Positions 1-8,700 of a DNA stretch of 64,000 nt are shown here, piece after piece; the stretch's first letter is position 1; each line of letters opens with the position of its first letter. Below the pieces are notes generated by a model that did not search any database, was not told the origin of the DNA, and worked only from the letters and a program-made list of their open reading frames with translations. The stretch is from Actinocatenispora comari. Its GTDB lineage: Bacteria; Actinomycetota; Actinomycetes; Mycobacteriales; Micromonosporaceae. Where the stretch lies: the NCBI RefSeq assembly GCF_017312725.1, contig NZ_BOPO01000125.1:1-64000 (forward strand), given 5' to 3'. Made by a program: the position numbers and the translations under genes.

Positions 1-471
1 CCGCGCCGAGGCGTCCACCGCCTCGCCACGGCCGAGCCGGCGCGCCACCCGGGACGGCACCCACGCGCGATCCGCCGTACCGTCCGTGATCACGGCGAGT
101 TCCACCCCGGCCGCCCGCAGCCGGCGCACCAGCACGGCGGTACGCACCGGGCGGTCGGTCCGGTTCGCCACCAGCGCGGCGACCACGTCGGCCTGTTGGC
201 CCAGGCCGCGCCGCTCGGCCCGGGTGCCGGCCGCGCGCGCCAGCGGCACCGCGACCGCCGCCGTCACCAGTACCGAGATCACCGCGACCGCGCAGGTCAC
301 CAGCATCGACCGGGCCACGATCCCGCGCCGCCCCACCGCACGACGCCCGTGCGGTCCAGCCCCGCCGGCCGACGCCGATCGGTACACCGGAGGCGGCGGC
401 GCGGGCGTGCCGGACGGTGGCGGGCCTGGTGTCGGCGGGTCCGGCGGCGCGGGTGGTACAGGCTGGGTCAT
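1..471 (-). CDS. Sensor histidine kinase, N-terminal part (cut by left window edge)
   Basis: Reading the minus strand from an ATG at 471 gives about 157 residues before the window ends. The protein opens with a Pro-rich cytoplasmic stretch, then one hydrophobic helix (around VTCAVAVISVLVTAAVAV) and the start of an extracytoplasmic region. The kinase core lies outside the window. Its start overlaps the stop of the response regulator as ATGA, so the two are translationally coupled. The kinase assignment rests on this pairing and on the membrane topology, because no H-box or ATPase motif is visible here. Confidence 0.8.
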   Translation of the reverse strand, partial: MTQPVPPAPPDPPTPGPPPSGTPAPPPPVYRSASAGGAGPHGRRAVGRRGIVARSMLVTCAVAVISVLVTAAVAVPLARAAGTRAERRGLGQQADVVAALVANRTDRPVRTAVLVRRLRAAGVELAVITDGTADRAWVPSRVARRLGRGEAVDASAR

Positions 472-1157
472 GGCGGGGGCTCCGCGGCGTAGCCGACGCC
501 CCGGACGGTACGGATCGGGCTGGCCGCGCCGAGCTTCCCGCGCACCTGCGCCACGTGCACGTCGACGGTACGGGTGCCGGCCTGCGCGGCGTAGCCCCAC
601 ACCGCGGCGAGCAGCTCGTCCCGGGTGAACACCCGCCCCGGCCGCGCCATCAGGTGCGCCAGCAGGTCGAACTCGGTGGCGGTGAACGGCACCGGCGCGT
701 CGTCCAGGCTGACCCGGCGCCGCTCGGTGTCGACGGCGACCCGGCCCAGCCGGTACACCCGGTGGGTCGTCGGGCCGGCGGTACGCCGCAGCACCGCGTG
801 CAGCCGGGCGACCAGCTCGCGCGGGCTGAACGGCTTGGTCAGGTAGTCGTCGGCACCCAGCTCCAGCCCGACCACCCGGTCCACCTCGTCGTCCGCGGCG
901 GTCAGGAACAGCACCGGGGTCCAGTCGTCGGCGGCGCGCAGCTGCCGGCACACCTCCGTACCGTCGATGCCGGGCAGCCGGATGTCGAGCACCACGGCGA
1001 CCGGCCGCTCCCGGCGTACCGCGGCCAGGCCGGTCTCGCCGTCGCCGTGGCAGCTCACCCCGAACCCGTCGCGGGTCAGGTACAGCCGGACCAGGTCGCT
1101 GATCGCCGGCTCGTCCTCGACGACCACGACCAGCCCGCGACGCTGCGTCTGAGTCAG
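468..1157 (-). CDS. OmpR/PhoB-family response regulator
   Basis: About 229 residues. The receiver domain shows VVVEDEP near the N-terminus, the phospho-acceptor Asp in VVLDIRLPGIDG, and the conserved Lys in DDYLTKPFS. The C-terminal winged helix includes LTATEFDLLAHLMARPGRVFTRDELL and ends RTVRGVGYAAEPPP. It is a DNA-binding regulator phosphorylated by the coupled kinase. The start is uncertain. A strong AGGGAGG lies just upstream of an in-frame CTG at 1157, which gives the usual family length, while the next upstream GTG would add a non-conserved extension. I chose the CTG. The stop overlaps the kinase start by 3 bp. Confidence 0.9.
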   Translation of the reverse strand: MTQTQRRGLVVVVEDEPAISDLVRLYLTRDGFGVSCHGDGETGLAAVRRERPVAVVLDIRLPGIDGTEVCRQLRAADDWTPVLFLTAADDEVDRVVGLELGADDYLTKPFSPRELVARLHAVLRRTAGPTTHRVYRLGRVAVDTERRRVSLDDAPVPFTATEFDLLAHLMARPGRVFTRDELLAAVWGYAAQAGTRTVDVHVAQVRGKLGAASPIRTVRGVGYAAEPPP

Positions 1158-1315
1158 CGCGTCCTCCCTGGCAGTACCGGTTGGTGGCCGCACCCGGCCA
1201 TCATGCGCCGACGGTCGCCGAAGGATCGTCGCCGAGCCGGATGACGATCCGGTCACGGGTTCGTACGGGCCGGGTCAGATCCCGAACCGGCGACATCGGC
1301 ACCCGGCCGCGACCG

Positions 1316-2410
1316 TCAGGTGCCGGCGATGGCAGCGGGGCCGGCGACCCGGTTGCGGCGGGCCCGCACCCCGTCGGCCAGCCGGTGCAGCACCGGTACC
1401 GTCGACTCCCAGCCCAGGCAGGCGTCGGTGACGCTCTGCCCGTAGGCCAGCTCGCCGGAGCCGCCCTCGATGCCGAGCGACTGCTTCCCGTCGGCCAGGA
1501 AGCTCTCCAGCATGACGCCGACGATGCCGCGCTGGCCGGCCGCCAGCTGGCCGGCGATGTCGTCGGCGACCAGCGGCTGGCGGGTGTGGTCCTTGCCGCT
1601 GTTGCCGTGCGAGCAGTCGATGATCACCCGCTCCGGCAGCCGCGCGTCGCGCAGCTGGCCCAGCGCGGCGGCGACCGGCTCGGCGGCGTAGTTGGGGCCG
1701 GACCGGCCGCCGCGCAGGATGACGTGGCAGTCCGGGTTGCCGGCGGTCTGCATGATCGCCGCCACGCCGTGCTCGGTCACGCCCGGGAACACGTGGGGTA
1801 CCGCCGCGGCCCGCACCGCGTCGATCGCCACCCCGACGCCCCCGTCGGTACCGTTCTTGATCCCGATCGGCATGGACAGGCCGGACGCGAGCTGCCGGTG
1901 CACCTGGCTCTCCGCGGTCCGCGCGCCGATCGCGCCCCAGCTCACCGTGTCCGCCAGGTACTGCGGCAGGATCGGATCGAGGTACTCGCAGCCCACCGGC
2001 AGGCCGAGCGCGCCGATGTCCAGCAGCAGCCGGCGGCCGATCCGCAGCCCCTCGTTCGCCTCGAACGAGCCGTCCAGCCGCGGGTCGTTGAGCAGGCCCT
2101 TCCAGCCGACGACGGTGCGCGGCTTCTCGAAGTACACCCGCATCACGATCGCCAGGTCGTCGCGCAGCTCGTCGGCGACGCCGGCCAGCCGCCGGGCGTA
2201 CTCCAGGGCGGCCGCCGGATCGTGCACCGAGCACGGGCCGACGATCACCAGCAGCCGGTCGTCGGTACCGGACAGCACGTCGGTGACGGCGCGCCGGCCG
2301 GCCCGTACGGTGGCGGCGACGGGTTCGGTGATCGGCAGCTCCTCGGCGAGCAGCGCCGGTTGCACCAGCGGGCGGACCGAGGCGATGCGGCGATCGCGGA
2401 GCGGTTCCAT
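1316..2410 (-). CDS. aroG: 3-deoxy-7-phosphoheptulonate (DAHP) synthase, class I
   Basis: A 364-residue enzyme that condenses phosphoenolpyruvate and erythrose 4-phosphate in the first step of the shikimate pathway. Family motifs seen are VIVGPCSVHDP, MRVYFEKPRT, GWKGLLNDP, GIGARTAESQVHR-like (WGAIGARTAESQ), GIKNGTDGG, the HVILRGG barrel strand, and DCSHGNSGKDH near the metal site. The length matches the AroF/G/H type rather than the class II enzymes common in actinomycetes. The ATG at 2410 has an AAAGG ribosome site. Upstream lie a short aromatic leader ORF and a hairpin, described separately, which suggests regulation by attenuation. Which aromatic amino acid inhibits the enzyme cannot be read from the sequence. 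Confidence 0.95.
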   Translation of the reverse strand: MEPLRDRRIASVRPLVQPALLAEELPITEPVAATVRAGRRAVTDVLSGTDDRLLVIVGPCSVHDPAAALEYARRLAGVADELRDDLAIVMRVYFEKPRTVVGWKGLLNDPRLDGSFEANEGLRIGRRLLLDIGALGLPVGCEYLDPILPQYLADTVSWGAIGARTAESQVHRQLASGLSMPIGIKNGTDGGVGVAIDAVRAAAVPHVFPGVTEHGVAAIMQTAGNPDCHVILRGGRSGPNYAAEPVAAALGQLRDARLPERVIIDCSHGNSGKDHTRQPLVADDIAGQLAAGQRGIVGVMLESFLADGKQSLGIEGGSGELAYGQSVTDACLGWESTVPVLHRLADGVRARRNRVAGPAAIAGT

Positions 2411-2470
2411 GACTGACCTTTCCGCAGGCCGCACGCGGTCCCATCCGGCCGGCCTGCTGCGGGAAACACG

Positions 2471-2498
2471 AAAGGCAGGGGAGGAATCCCCTGCCTTT
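2471..2498 (-). terminator. Candidate attenuator hairpin upstream of DAHP synthase
   Basis: A perfect 11-bp inverted repeat (AAAGGCAGGGG with CCCCTGCCTTT, 6-nt loop) sits 60 nt before the aroG start and about 25 nt after the stop of the aromatic leader ORF. It is followed on the transcript by a short T-containing stretch. The position fits a leader-peptide-controlled terminator. The competing antiterminator pairing was not worked out. Confidence 0.65.
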
Positions 2499-2523
2499 GC
2501 CGGCTCTTGGATGGTTCGAGGCG

Positions 2524-2592
2524 TCAGTGCACGGTGGCCCGCCCGACCCCACCCAGGGCCGGCGATGTAAACCACGGATACAGACGCGTCAC
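2524..2592 (-). CDS. Candidate aromatic leader peptide of the DAHP synthase gene
   Basis: A GTG-initiated 22-codon ORF directly upstream of the attenuator hairpin. Residues 5-8 are Tyr-Pro-Trp-Phe, encoded TAT CCG TGG TTT. TAT and TTT are rare codons in a genome this GC-rich. A cluster of all three aromatic residues in a short leader before the first shikimate enzyme is what ribosome-mediated attenuation needs. There is no strong Shine-Dalgarno, and a GTG-led mini-ORF could also arise by chance. The hairpin downstream raises the likelihood. Confidence 0.6.
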   Translation of the reverse strand: MTRLYPWFTSPALGGVGRATVH

Positions 2593-2615
2593 GACGGCGA
2601 CTCTACCAGCAACGG

Positions 2616-3092
2616 TCAGCGCTGCCGGGGGATGCTCCGGCCCGTCGCGTGCCGGCGGGCGGCGAGTTCGTCGGTACCGGCGGTGAAGGTACGGCCGAAC
2701 ACGCTCACCAGGTGCGCGAGTTGCCGCCGGTGCGGCGCCCGGACCCACAGTTGATGCCGGTCACCGTCGACGGTGAACCGGAGGTCGAGCAGGCCGATCC
2801 GGTCCCGCGGGACCCAGCTGATCTCGGACAGTTCGGTCAGCTCGGCGGTGATCAGCGGCCGGACCCGGTCGAACAGCCGGCTCTGCCGGGTGACCACCAA
2901 CCGCCTCCGGGTCAGCAGCAGGACCAGACCGGCGTTGAGGAAACGGTTCGGGTCGACGCACTGCGCGACCGCGAGCGCCGTGTCGTGCCGCCCGACGTCG
3001 CGCCGGAACACCGGTACGTGCCGGCTGACGGTCAACGTGTCCAGGCCGGCATCGGCCGCGGCGGGCAGCAGCGAGAGCGAGAACGTGTCCAT
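2616..3092 (-). CDS. Conserved hypothetical protein, possible PH-like domain
   Basis: A 158-residue soluble protein with a GGAAGGA ribosome site before the ATG at 3092. The middle (around WVPRDRIGLLDLRFTVDGDRHQ-like sequence, residues about 95-125) alternates hydrophobic and polar residues, and the segment before it (LVLLLTRRRLVVTRQSR) resembles the strand pattern of bacterial pleckstrin-homology-like domains. No catalytic motif is apparent. It lies upstream of the aroG leader in the same orientation but with its own ribosome site. The function is unknown and the PH resemblance is an impression only. Confidence 0.65.
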   Translation of the reverse strand: MDTFSLSLLPAAADAGLDTLTVSRHVPVFRRDVGRHDTALAVAQCVDPNRFLNAGLVLLLTRRRLVVTRQSRLFDRVRPLITAELTELSEISWVPRDRIGLLDLRFTVDGDRHQLWVRAPHRRQLAHLVSVFGRTFTAGTDELAARRHATGRSIPRQR

Positions 3093-3172
3093 GAAGATCC
3101 TTCCCCATCCGGGACAACTGCGGCTGGGGGATCTCGTCACGCGGTTCGACCCGATCCGGTGACGGACACGGC

Positions 3173-3201
3173 GAGGGCCCCGCACGTGGTGCGGGGCCCT
3201 C
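3173..3201 (-). terminator. Intrinsic terminator
   Basis: A perfect 13-bp stem (GAGGGCCCCGCAC and its complement) with a 3-nt loop. It starts 20 nt beyond the stop of the Tyr/Gln/Gly-rich membrane protein gene and separates it from the downstream hypothetical gene. There is no U tract, as is common in actinomycetes. Confidence 0.85.
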
Positions 3202-3221
3202 GGTCGCGTCGCGCTGGGTGC

Positions 3222-4280
3222 TCAGGTCAGCTTGTCGAGCGTGCTCTTCGCGCTCTCGATGGCCTGCGACCGCACCTTGTCCAGGTCGGAGTCGGACCAC
3301 TTGCTGTCGTCCGAGTGGAACACCATCGGGCTCATCTGCAGCATGAAGCTGCCCTTGAGCACCTGCACGTACAGGATGGCGCCGCCGTCCGAGCCGTCAC
3401 TCGACTCGCTGACGTACGAGCAGGCCTGGTCGCCGATGTCGGCGTCCTTCATCGACCCGCTCTTGACGTTGCTGGCGTCGTCGCCGCAGTAGTACTTGAA
3501 CAGGTTGCTCGCGTCGCTCGCGGTGTCGAAGTACAACCCGGCGACCGACACCGAGGCGTAGGTGGAGCCGCTGTAGCTGCCGAACGTCTGGGTGGCGCGC
3601 ACCTGGGTCATGGTGTCGTCGCTGGACTTGCTGTTCGACACCGAACCGGACGACTTCCCGTACGCGTCCTCGAACGGCGACCAGTCGACCTTGTCGTCGA
3701 TCTTGTCCGGCGGCTCGCCGGTCGAGCCACCGTCGTCGGTGCTCTCGCTGTCGCTCGGCGCCGGCGAGGCGGAGGCCGAGGTCGAGGTGCTGCCCTTGGT
3801 CTCCGGCGGGTTGTCGTCCTTGCCGGACTTCGTCACCAGCAGCACGGTGACGACCACGATCGCCACCAGCACCAGCGCGCCACCACCGATGATCCCGCCG
3901 ATCAGCGGGCCCTTGTTCCCGCCGCCGGAACCACCGGTGGGCGGCGGCGGGTAGCCGGGCGCGCCGTAACCGGGCGCGCTGGGCTGCCCGTACGCCGGGC
4001 CGCTCGCCGGGTTGGCCTGGTAGCTCGCGTACGGGTCCGGGCCGTAGCCGCCGGACACCGGCGCGCCCGAGTTTGGCACCCCCGAGTACGGAGCGCCGTC
4101 CGGCTGCTGCCAACCGGGGTCGGGCTGGCCGTACCCGGTCTGGTCGTACGACTGGGGTTGCTGACCATACCCGGGTTGCTGCTGACCGTAGCCGGGCTGC
4201 TGCTGACCATAGTCGGGCTGCTGACCGTAGCCCGGCTGGTTCCCGTAGCCGGAGTACGGATCGTAGGGGGGCTGCGTCAC
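3222..4280 (-). CDS. Single-pass membrane protein with Gly/Tyr/Gln-rich cytoplasmic region
   Basis: A 352-residue protein. Residues 1 to about 110 are low complexity with repeats such as GYGQQQPGYGQQQPGYGQQ and later Pro/Gly/Ala/Tyr-rich sequence. One hydrophobic helix follows (GGALVLVAIVVVTVLLV), then a Ser/Thr/Asp-rich linker and an extracytoplasmic domain of about 170 residues with two cysteines (KYYCGDD, DQACSYV) that could form a disulfide. This layout is common in actinomycete envelope proteins. A GTG start is chosen at the beginning of the repeat region, although its ribosome site is weak. The role is unknown. The tyrosine-rich tail is prion-like in composition. Confidence 0.8.
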   Translation of the reverse strand: MTQPPYDPYSGYGNQPGYGQQPDYGQQQPGYGQQQPGYGQQPQSYDQTGYGQPDPGWQQPDGAPYSGVPNSGAPVSGGYGPDPYASYQANPASGPAYGQPSAPGYGAPGYPPPPTGGSGGGNKGPLIGGIIGGGALVLVAIVVVTVLLVTKSGKDDNPPETKGSTSTSASASPAPSDSESTDDGGSTGEPPDKIDDKVDWSPFEDAYGKSSGSVSNSKSSDDTMTQVRATQTFGSYSGSTYASVSVAGLYFDTASDASNLFKYYCGDDASNVKSGSMKDADIGDQACSYVSESSDGSDGGAILYVQVLKGSFMLQMSPMVFHSDDSKWSDSDLDKVRSQAIESAKSTLDKLT

Positions 4281-4645
4281 GGCGATACCTGAGCTTTCGG
4301 ACGGGTGGTACGCGATGGGGGTCTGGCGCGCCGCGGCCAGAGGGCCAATGGCCCCGACGGCGGCACCGCCGGAGGCCCCGTGCGGACTTTCCATGGACCT
4401 GTTTCCGGACCCCCGGCCGAACGAGGCGAGTCCCCGTTGTTCGCTCACAAGGCGGAGGGCCGTCCGTGTGCCGGGTTCGCACTCGGACGGACCGACAACG
4501 CCGTGAGCGGGCAACGGGGGCCGCCGCAGTCGGCACGCGGGATCCGGAAACAGGTCCTGGCTCAGACCCTAGACAATCCGCGCCACTACCACACCATCGG
4601 CAGGCCGAGCCGGGACCAAGGACCCGGGATCAAACCGGACGTCGA
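4281..4645. other. Intergenic region between two minus-strand genes
   Basis: No convincing gene. On the minus strand a TAGGGT near 4590 could be a -10 element for the gene ending at 3222, but no good -35 accompanies it. Confidence 0.4.
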
Positions 4646-5446
4646 TCACGCGAAGAGGGGAAACTGCGCCGCTGCCGGACCCAGGAGCTCACGCTCCGTT
4701 GCGCTCAGCGGCGTTCTGCCGGTGCCCTTCAACACATAGTCACGGTCCCCCCAGCCGGGCCGCCGCACCCCCGCGCCGAGGAGCCCGTCCAGGGTGCGCC
4801 GGGTCAGCGCCAGCGGCAGCGGATCGGCGGTGGGCGCGTCGGCCAGTTCCAGCGTCATGTCCAGCCCGTGTACGCAGGCCTCCACGGCCAGCGTGGCGAG
4901 CAGGTCGGGCAGCGTCAGCACGTGCTGCTGGGTGCTGAGCAGCAGATCGGCGTCGGCGGCCCGGGCGGCGTGCACCACGGCCGCGGACGTCTCCTGCCAG
5001 AGCTGCACCAGGGTGCGCGGCCGGAACGCGGACGCGGCGATCCGGACCGCCCGGGCGTGCTCGTTCGCCCCGATCCGGGGGGACGCCGGGAAGGACCGCC
5101 AGTACGAGATGTAGTCGGTGTCGGCGACCCGGTCGTCCGGGGTGGCCAGCGCGATCAGCGCGCGCTGCGCGTCGAGCAGCACGTGGTAGAGCACGTCCAG
5201 CACCGACCAGCCGGTACACCGGGTGGGGCGGATCAGGTCGGTGTCGGGTCGGCCCTGCACGACCGCGGTGAGCTGCCGGTACCCGACCGTCAGCGCGGCG
5301 AGCGCCTGCTCCCGGGTGACCGCGGTGGGCTCCGCCGCCGGTACCGGGCCGAGAACGCCAGCCGGGCGGGGATCGGCGGGCACCTCGGCGTGACGCGGCG
5401 CGTCGTATCCGTCCTGCGGGGCCCGGTCGGCTCTCCTACCGTGCAT
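4646..5446 (-). CDS. DinB/maleylpyruvate-isomerase-like (TIGR03083-type) protein
   Basis: A 266-residue protein. The central part has the four-helix-bundle pattern of mycothiol-dependent isomerase and DinB-like proteins: TRCTGWSVLDVLYHVL early, DADLLLSTQQHVLTLPDLLATLAVEACVHGLDM later. Histidines in VLYHVL and EACVHGLDM occupy places where family members bind metal. Such proteins use mycothiol or related thiols in many actinobacteria, but the substrate here is unknown. The start at 5446 (ATG) is preferred because upstream in-frame sequence looks non-coding. The first 60 residues are variable and Pro/Ala-rich. Confidence 0.75.
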   Translation of the reverse strand: MHGRRADRAPQDGYDAPRHAEVPADPRPAGVLGPVPAAEPTAVTREQALAALTVGYRQLTAVVQGRPDTDLIRPTRCTGWSVLDVLYHVLLDAQRALIALATPDDRVADTDYISYWRSFPASPRIGANEHARAVRIAASAFRPRTLVQLWQETSAAVVHAARAADADLLLSTQQHVLTLPDLLATLAVEACVHGLDMTLELADAPTADPLPLALTRRTLDGLLGAGVRRPGWGDRDYVLKGTGRTPLSATERELLGPAAAQFPLFA

Positions 5447-5668
5447 GCGAACCAGCCCCGTTACAGTTGACAACGACCGATATAGGAAGAATATCCATCC
5501 AGCGGTACCGCCCGACTCTCGCACACCCGGTCGGGCCGCGATGTCACCGGTATGACAGATCCGTTGCGCCCGGGGTCGGCGTCATCGGGCAGGGCAGCTT
5601 ACCGTTACCGAGGTCGAGGCGGGACCAAGCGAGACGCCGAGGCGGCGCCCGCCGCACGGAGGGGCATC
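5447..5668 (+). promoter_or_regulatory. Divergent intergenic region with a candidate promoter
   Basis: The region between the minus-strand DinB-like gene and the GTPase operon is less GC-rich than its surroundings. TTGACA at 5467-5472 is a perfect -35 element; GAATAT at 5489-5494, 16 bp on, is a possible -10. It would drive the plus-strand GTPase genes. No other feature is seen. Confidence 0.4.
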
Positions 5669-5794
5669 ATGTCACGCATGCCGGAAACATACCGTCGTTA
5701 CCGATATCGGCTGCACGCTGGGGTGGAAACCGCGGCCGTGCTCTGGCGTGTGCGTTGTCGCCCGGTTGTTCGATCGGGCACCCTTGAGCCGTGA
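5669..5794 (+). CDS. Possible small ORF coupled to the first GTPase gene
   Basis: A 41-codon ORF (MSRMPETYRRYRYR at its start) with GGAGGGG five bases before the ATG. Its stop overlaps the GTPase start as GTGA, an arrangement typical of translational coupling. Against it, codon usage is not strongly G/C-biased at third positions. It may be a real Arg/Tyr-rich micropeptide or simply a leader that delivers ribosomes to the next start. A leaderless start for the GTPase is the alternative. Confidence 0.35.
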   Translation: MSRMPETYRRYRYRLHAGVETAAVLWRVRCRPVVRSGTLEP

Positions 5795-8700
5795 CGACGC
5801 AGCGGGACAGCGGCGTCGCGCCAGCCGGGGGGCGACAGTTCACCGAGGCAGGTCGGCAGCCTGACGAGCCAGGCGACAACCGCCCGACGGACACCACGGA
5901 ACCGAGCGGTTCCACGCATCGACCGTACCCACCCGAGCCGACGCGCGCCGAGCGCCGGGAGCCGACGGAGCACCATGCCCCGCCGGCCGCTCCGGACGAT
6001 CTCGGTAACCAGGTGCTCGGCGAGGCGCTGCAGCAACTGCGCACCGCCGTCGCCGGCGTCCGGTTCAGCCTGGCCACGGCCGGCGCTGCGGAAGCCCGGC
6101 AGCTCGCCCGGCGGCTCGCCGGCACCCTGGACGACTACCTGTCCCCGCGGCTCGCCGAGCTGGCCGGGCCGCTGCTCGTCGTGGTCTGCGGCCCCACCGG
6201 CGCCGGCAAGTCGACGCTGGTCAACAGCCTGGTCCGGGCGCCGGTCAGCCAGGCCGGCGTGCTCCGGCCCACCACCCGGGCCCCGGTCCTGGTCGCCAAC
6301 CCGGCGGACGCGTCCTGGTTCGGCCGGCCGCGGCTGCTCGCCACCTTCGCCCGCACCGGGGGTACCCCACCGCAGGGCCGGCACCTGCAGGTGGTGGCCG
6401 CCCCGGCGCTGCCGCCCGGGCTGGCGCTGCTGGACGCGCCGGACATCGACTCCGTCGCCGCGGACAACCGGGAGCTGGCCGACGAGCTGATGAGCGCCGC
6501 CGATGCCTGGCTGTTCGTCACCACCGCCAACCGCTACGCGGACGAGACGCCCTGGCAGCTGCTGCGCACCGCCCGGGACCGCGACGCCGGGCTCGCCGTC
6601 GTACTGGACCGGATGCCGGTCGGCGAGGCGCGCCGGATCCGCAGCCACCTGTCCCGGCTGCTGGCCGAGGACGGGCTGGCCGACGTCCCGGTGTTCGAGC
6701 TGGCCGAGTCCGCGATGGGCCACGAGCGGCTGCTGCCGGAGGAGCAGGTCGCCGCGCTGCGCGACTGGCTCGAACGGCTCGCCGCCGACGGCGCCGCCCG
6801 CGCCGCGGTGGCCCGGCAGACCCTGGACGGCGCGATCGGCACGCTGCCGGCCAAGCTCGCCGTGCTCACCACCGAACTCGCCGCGCAGCACCGCGAGTCC
6901 GACACGCTGCGCGCCGAGGTGCGTATCGCACACGCGCACGTCCTGTCCACAGTGGACGACGCGATCCGGGACGGCGGGCTGCTCGGCGGCGAGCTCGCCG
7001 CCCGCTGGCAGGAACTCGTCGTCGGCGGCGAGCTGGTCCGCGCCGTACAGTCCCGCTCCGGGCGGCTGCGCGACCAGCTGCTGGTCTCGCTGACCGGGCG
7101 CGCGCTGCCCGGACGGCAGTTCGTACCGGCGGCCAAGGCGGCCCTGCACAGCCTGGTCGACGAGACGCTGGCCGACGCGGCCCGCCGCATCGCCGACGGA
7201 TGGCGGCGCGGTCCGGCCGGCACCGCACTGCTGTCCGATGTGGACAGTTACACCCCGCCCGATCTGGTCGCGCGGTGGTTCGACGACCTGGACGAGTGGA
7301 TCCGGACCGACGACGGGCAGCGCTCGGTGGCCCGGCAGACCGAGTACACGATCGCGGCGGTGCGGCTGCTCGTGCTGGTCGCGGTGCTCATCGCGCCGGC
7401 GCGCACCGACGCCACCGGCTCCGAACGCGCGATGCTCGACACCGTCCTCGCCGACCCGGTGGTGCGGCGCATCTCCGGTACCGCCCGCGACGAGCTGATC
7501 GGCCGGCTCCGCGAGCTCGCCGACCAGCAGCGCCGCCGGTACGACGCGGCGCTCAACCGGGTCGCGGTGGACGACGCCGCGATGGTCGCACTGAGTACCG
7601 CGGCCGAGGCGCTGGTGCCGGCCCGTACCGCGGCGGCGCTGGTCACCGAGCGCCGCTCGCTGCCACCGGCGACGCCACCCGCACCGCCGGCGCCGGCTCC
7701 GACGACCGGCGCGCTGCCCGGCCCGGACAGCCCGCTCTTCCACCCGGCACCCGAACCCACCGGTACCGAGCCGACCCGTCCCGCCGGCATCGACGCGACC
7801 GCCCCCGCGACACCCGAACCCGGCGGTACCGAGGCGACCGGCGCCGACGTGGCCGCAGCGGTCGACGAGAGCGGCCCGGTGCATGCGACAGCTTCGGCCG
7901 ATGAAGTCGGCCCGGCGCATCCGGCAGCTTCGGCCGACGACGTCGGCCCGGCGCATCCGGCAGCTTCGGATGACGAGGGCGGGGCGGCGCATCCGGCAGC
8001 TTCGGCCGAGGAGGGCGGCCCGGCGCATCCGGCAGCTTCGGATGACGAGGGCGGGGCGGCGCATCCGGCAGCTTCGGCCGACGACGGCGGGGCGGCAGCA
8101 CCGACCGACGCCGACGAGGCCGGGCCCGCGTCGGATGCCACCGCCGACGTGCCCGGCGGCGCCGACCCGACAGCCGGCGCCGCGGACACCACCGGAACGG
8201 CGAGCCTCGACACCTCACCGGAGCAGCGGAGCAGCGGCACCGACGAGACGACCGCGAGCGACGACACCGACGAGACGCCCCAGAGCGACGAGAACCGCGG
8301 CACCGACGAGGCCTCGGACGCCGCGGACGGCGGCGCGGACACGATGGCGCCGAGCCACGAGGACGGCGCCGACGTGGCAGCGGCGGTCGACGAGGGCGCC
8401 CCGCTGCATGCGGCAACTTCGGTCGACGAGGGCCTCCCGGCAGCACCGGCCGACGAGCACGGCCCGGCAGCACCAGCCGACGAAGGCGGCCCGGCAGCAC
8501 CGGCCGACGCCGGCGATGCTCCGCGCGCGGCAGCACCGGCCGACGAGGGCGGCGCAGTCGACGTGGCGATGCCGGACGCCGGGGCGGGCGGGTCGAGTGC
8601 CGACACAGCGTCGACCGTCCGCATCGAACAGGTCGATGCTGCCGAGACAGCGGTGTCGGTGGCCCACTCCGAGCCGGGTGACGCGGCACCAACCCGCCCG

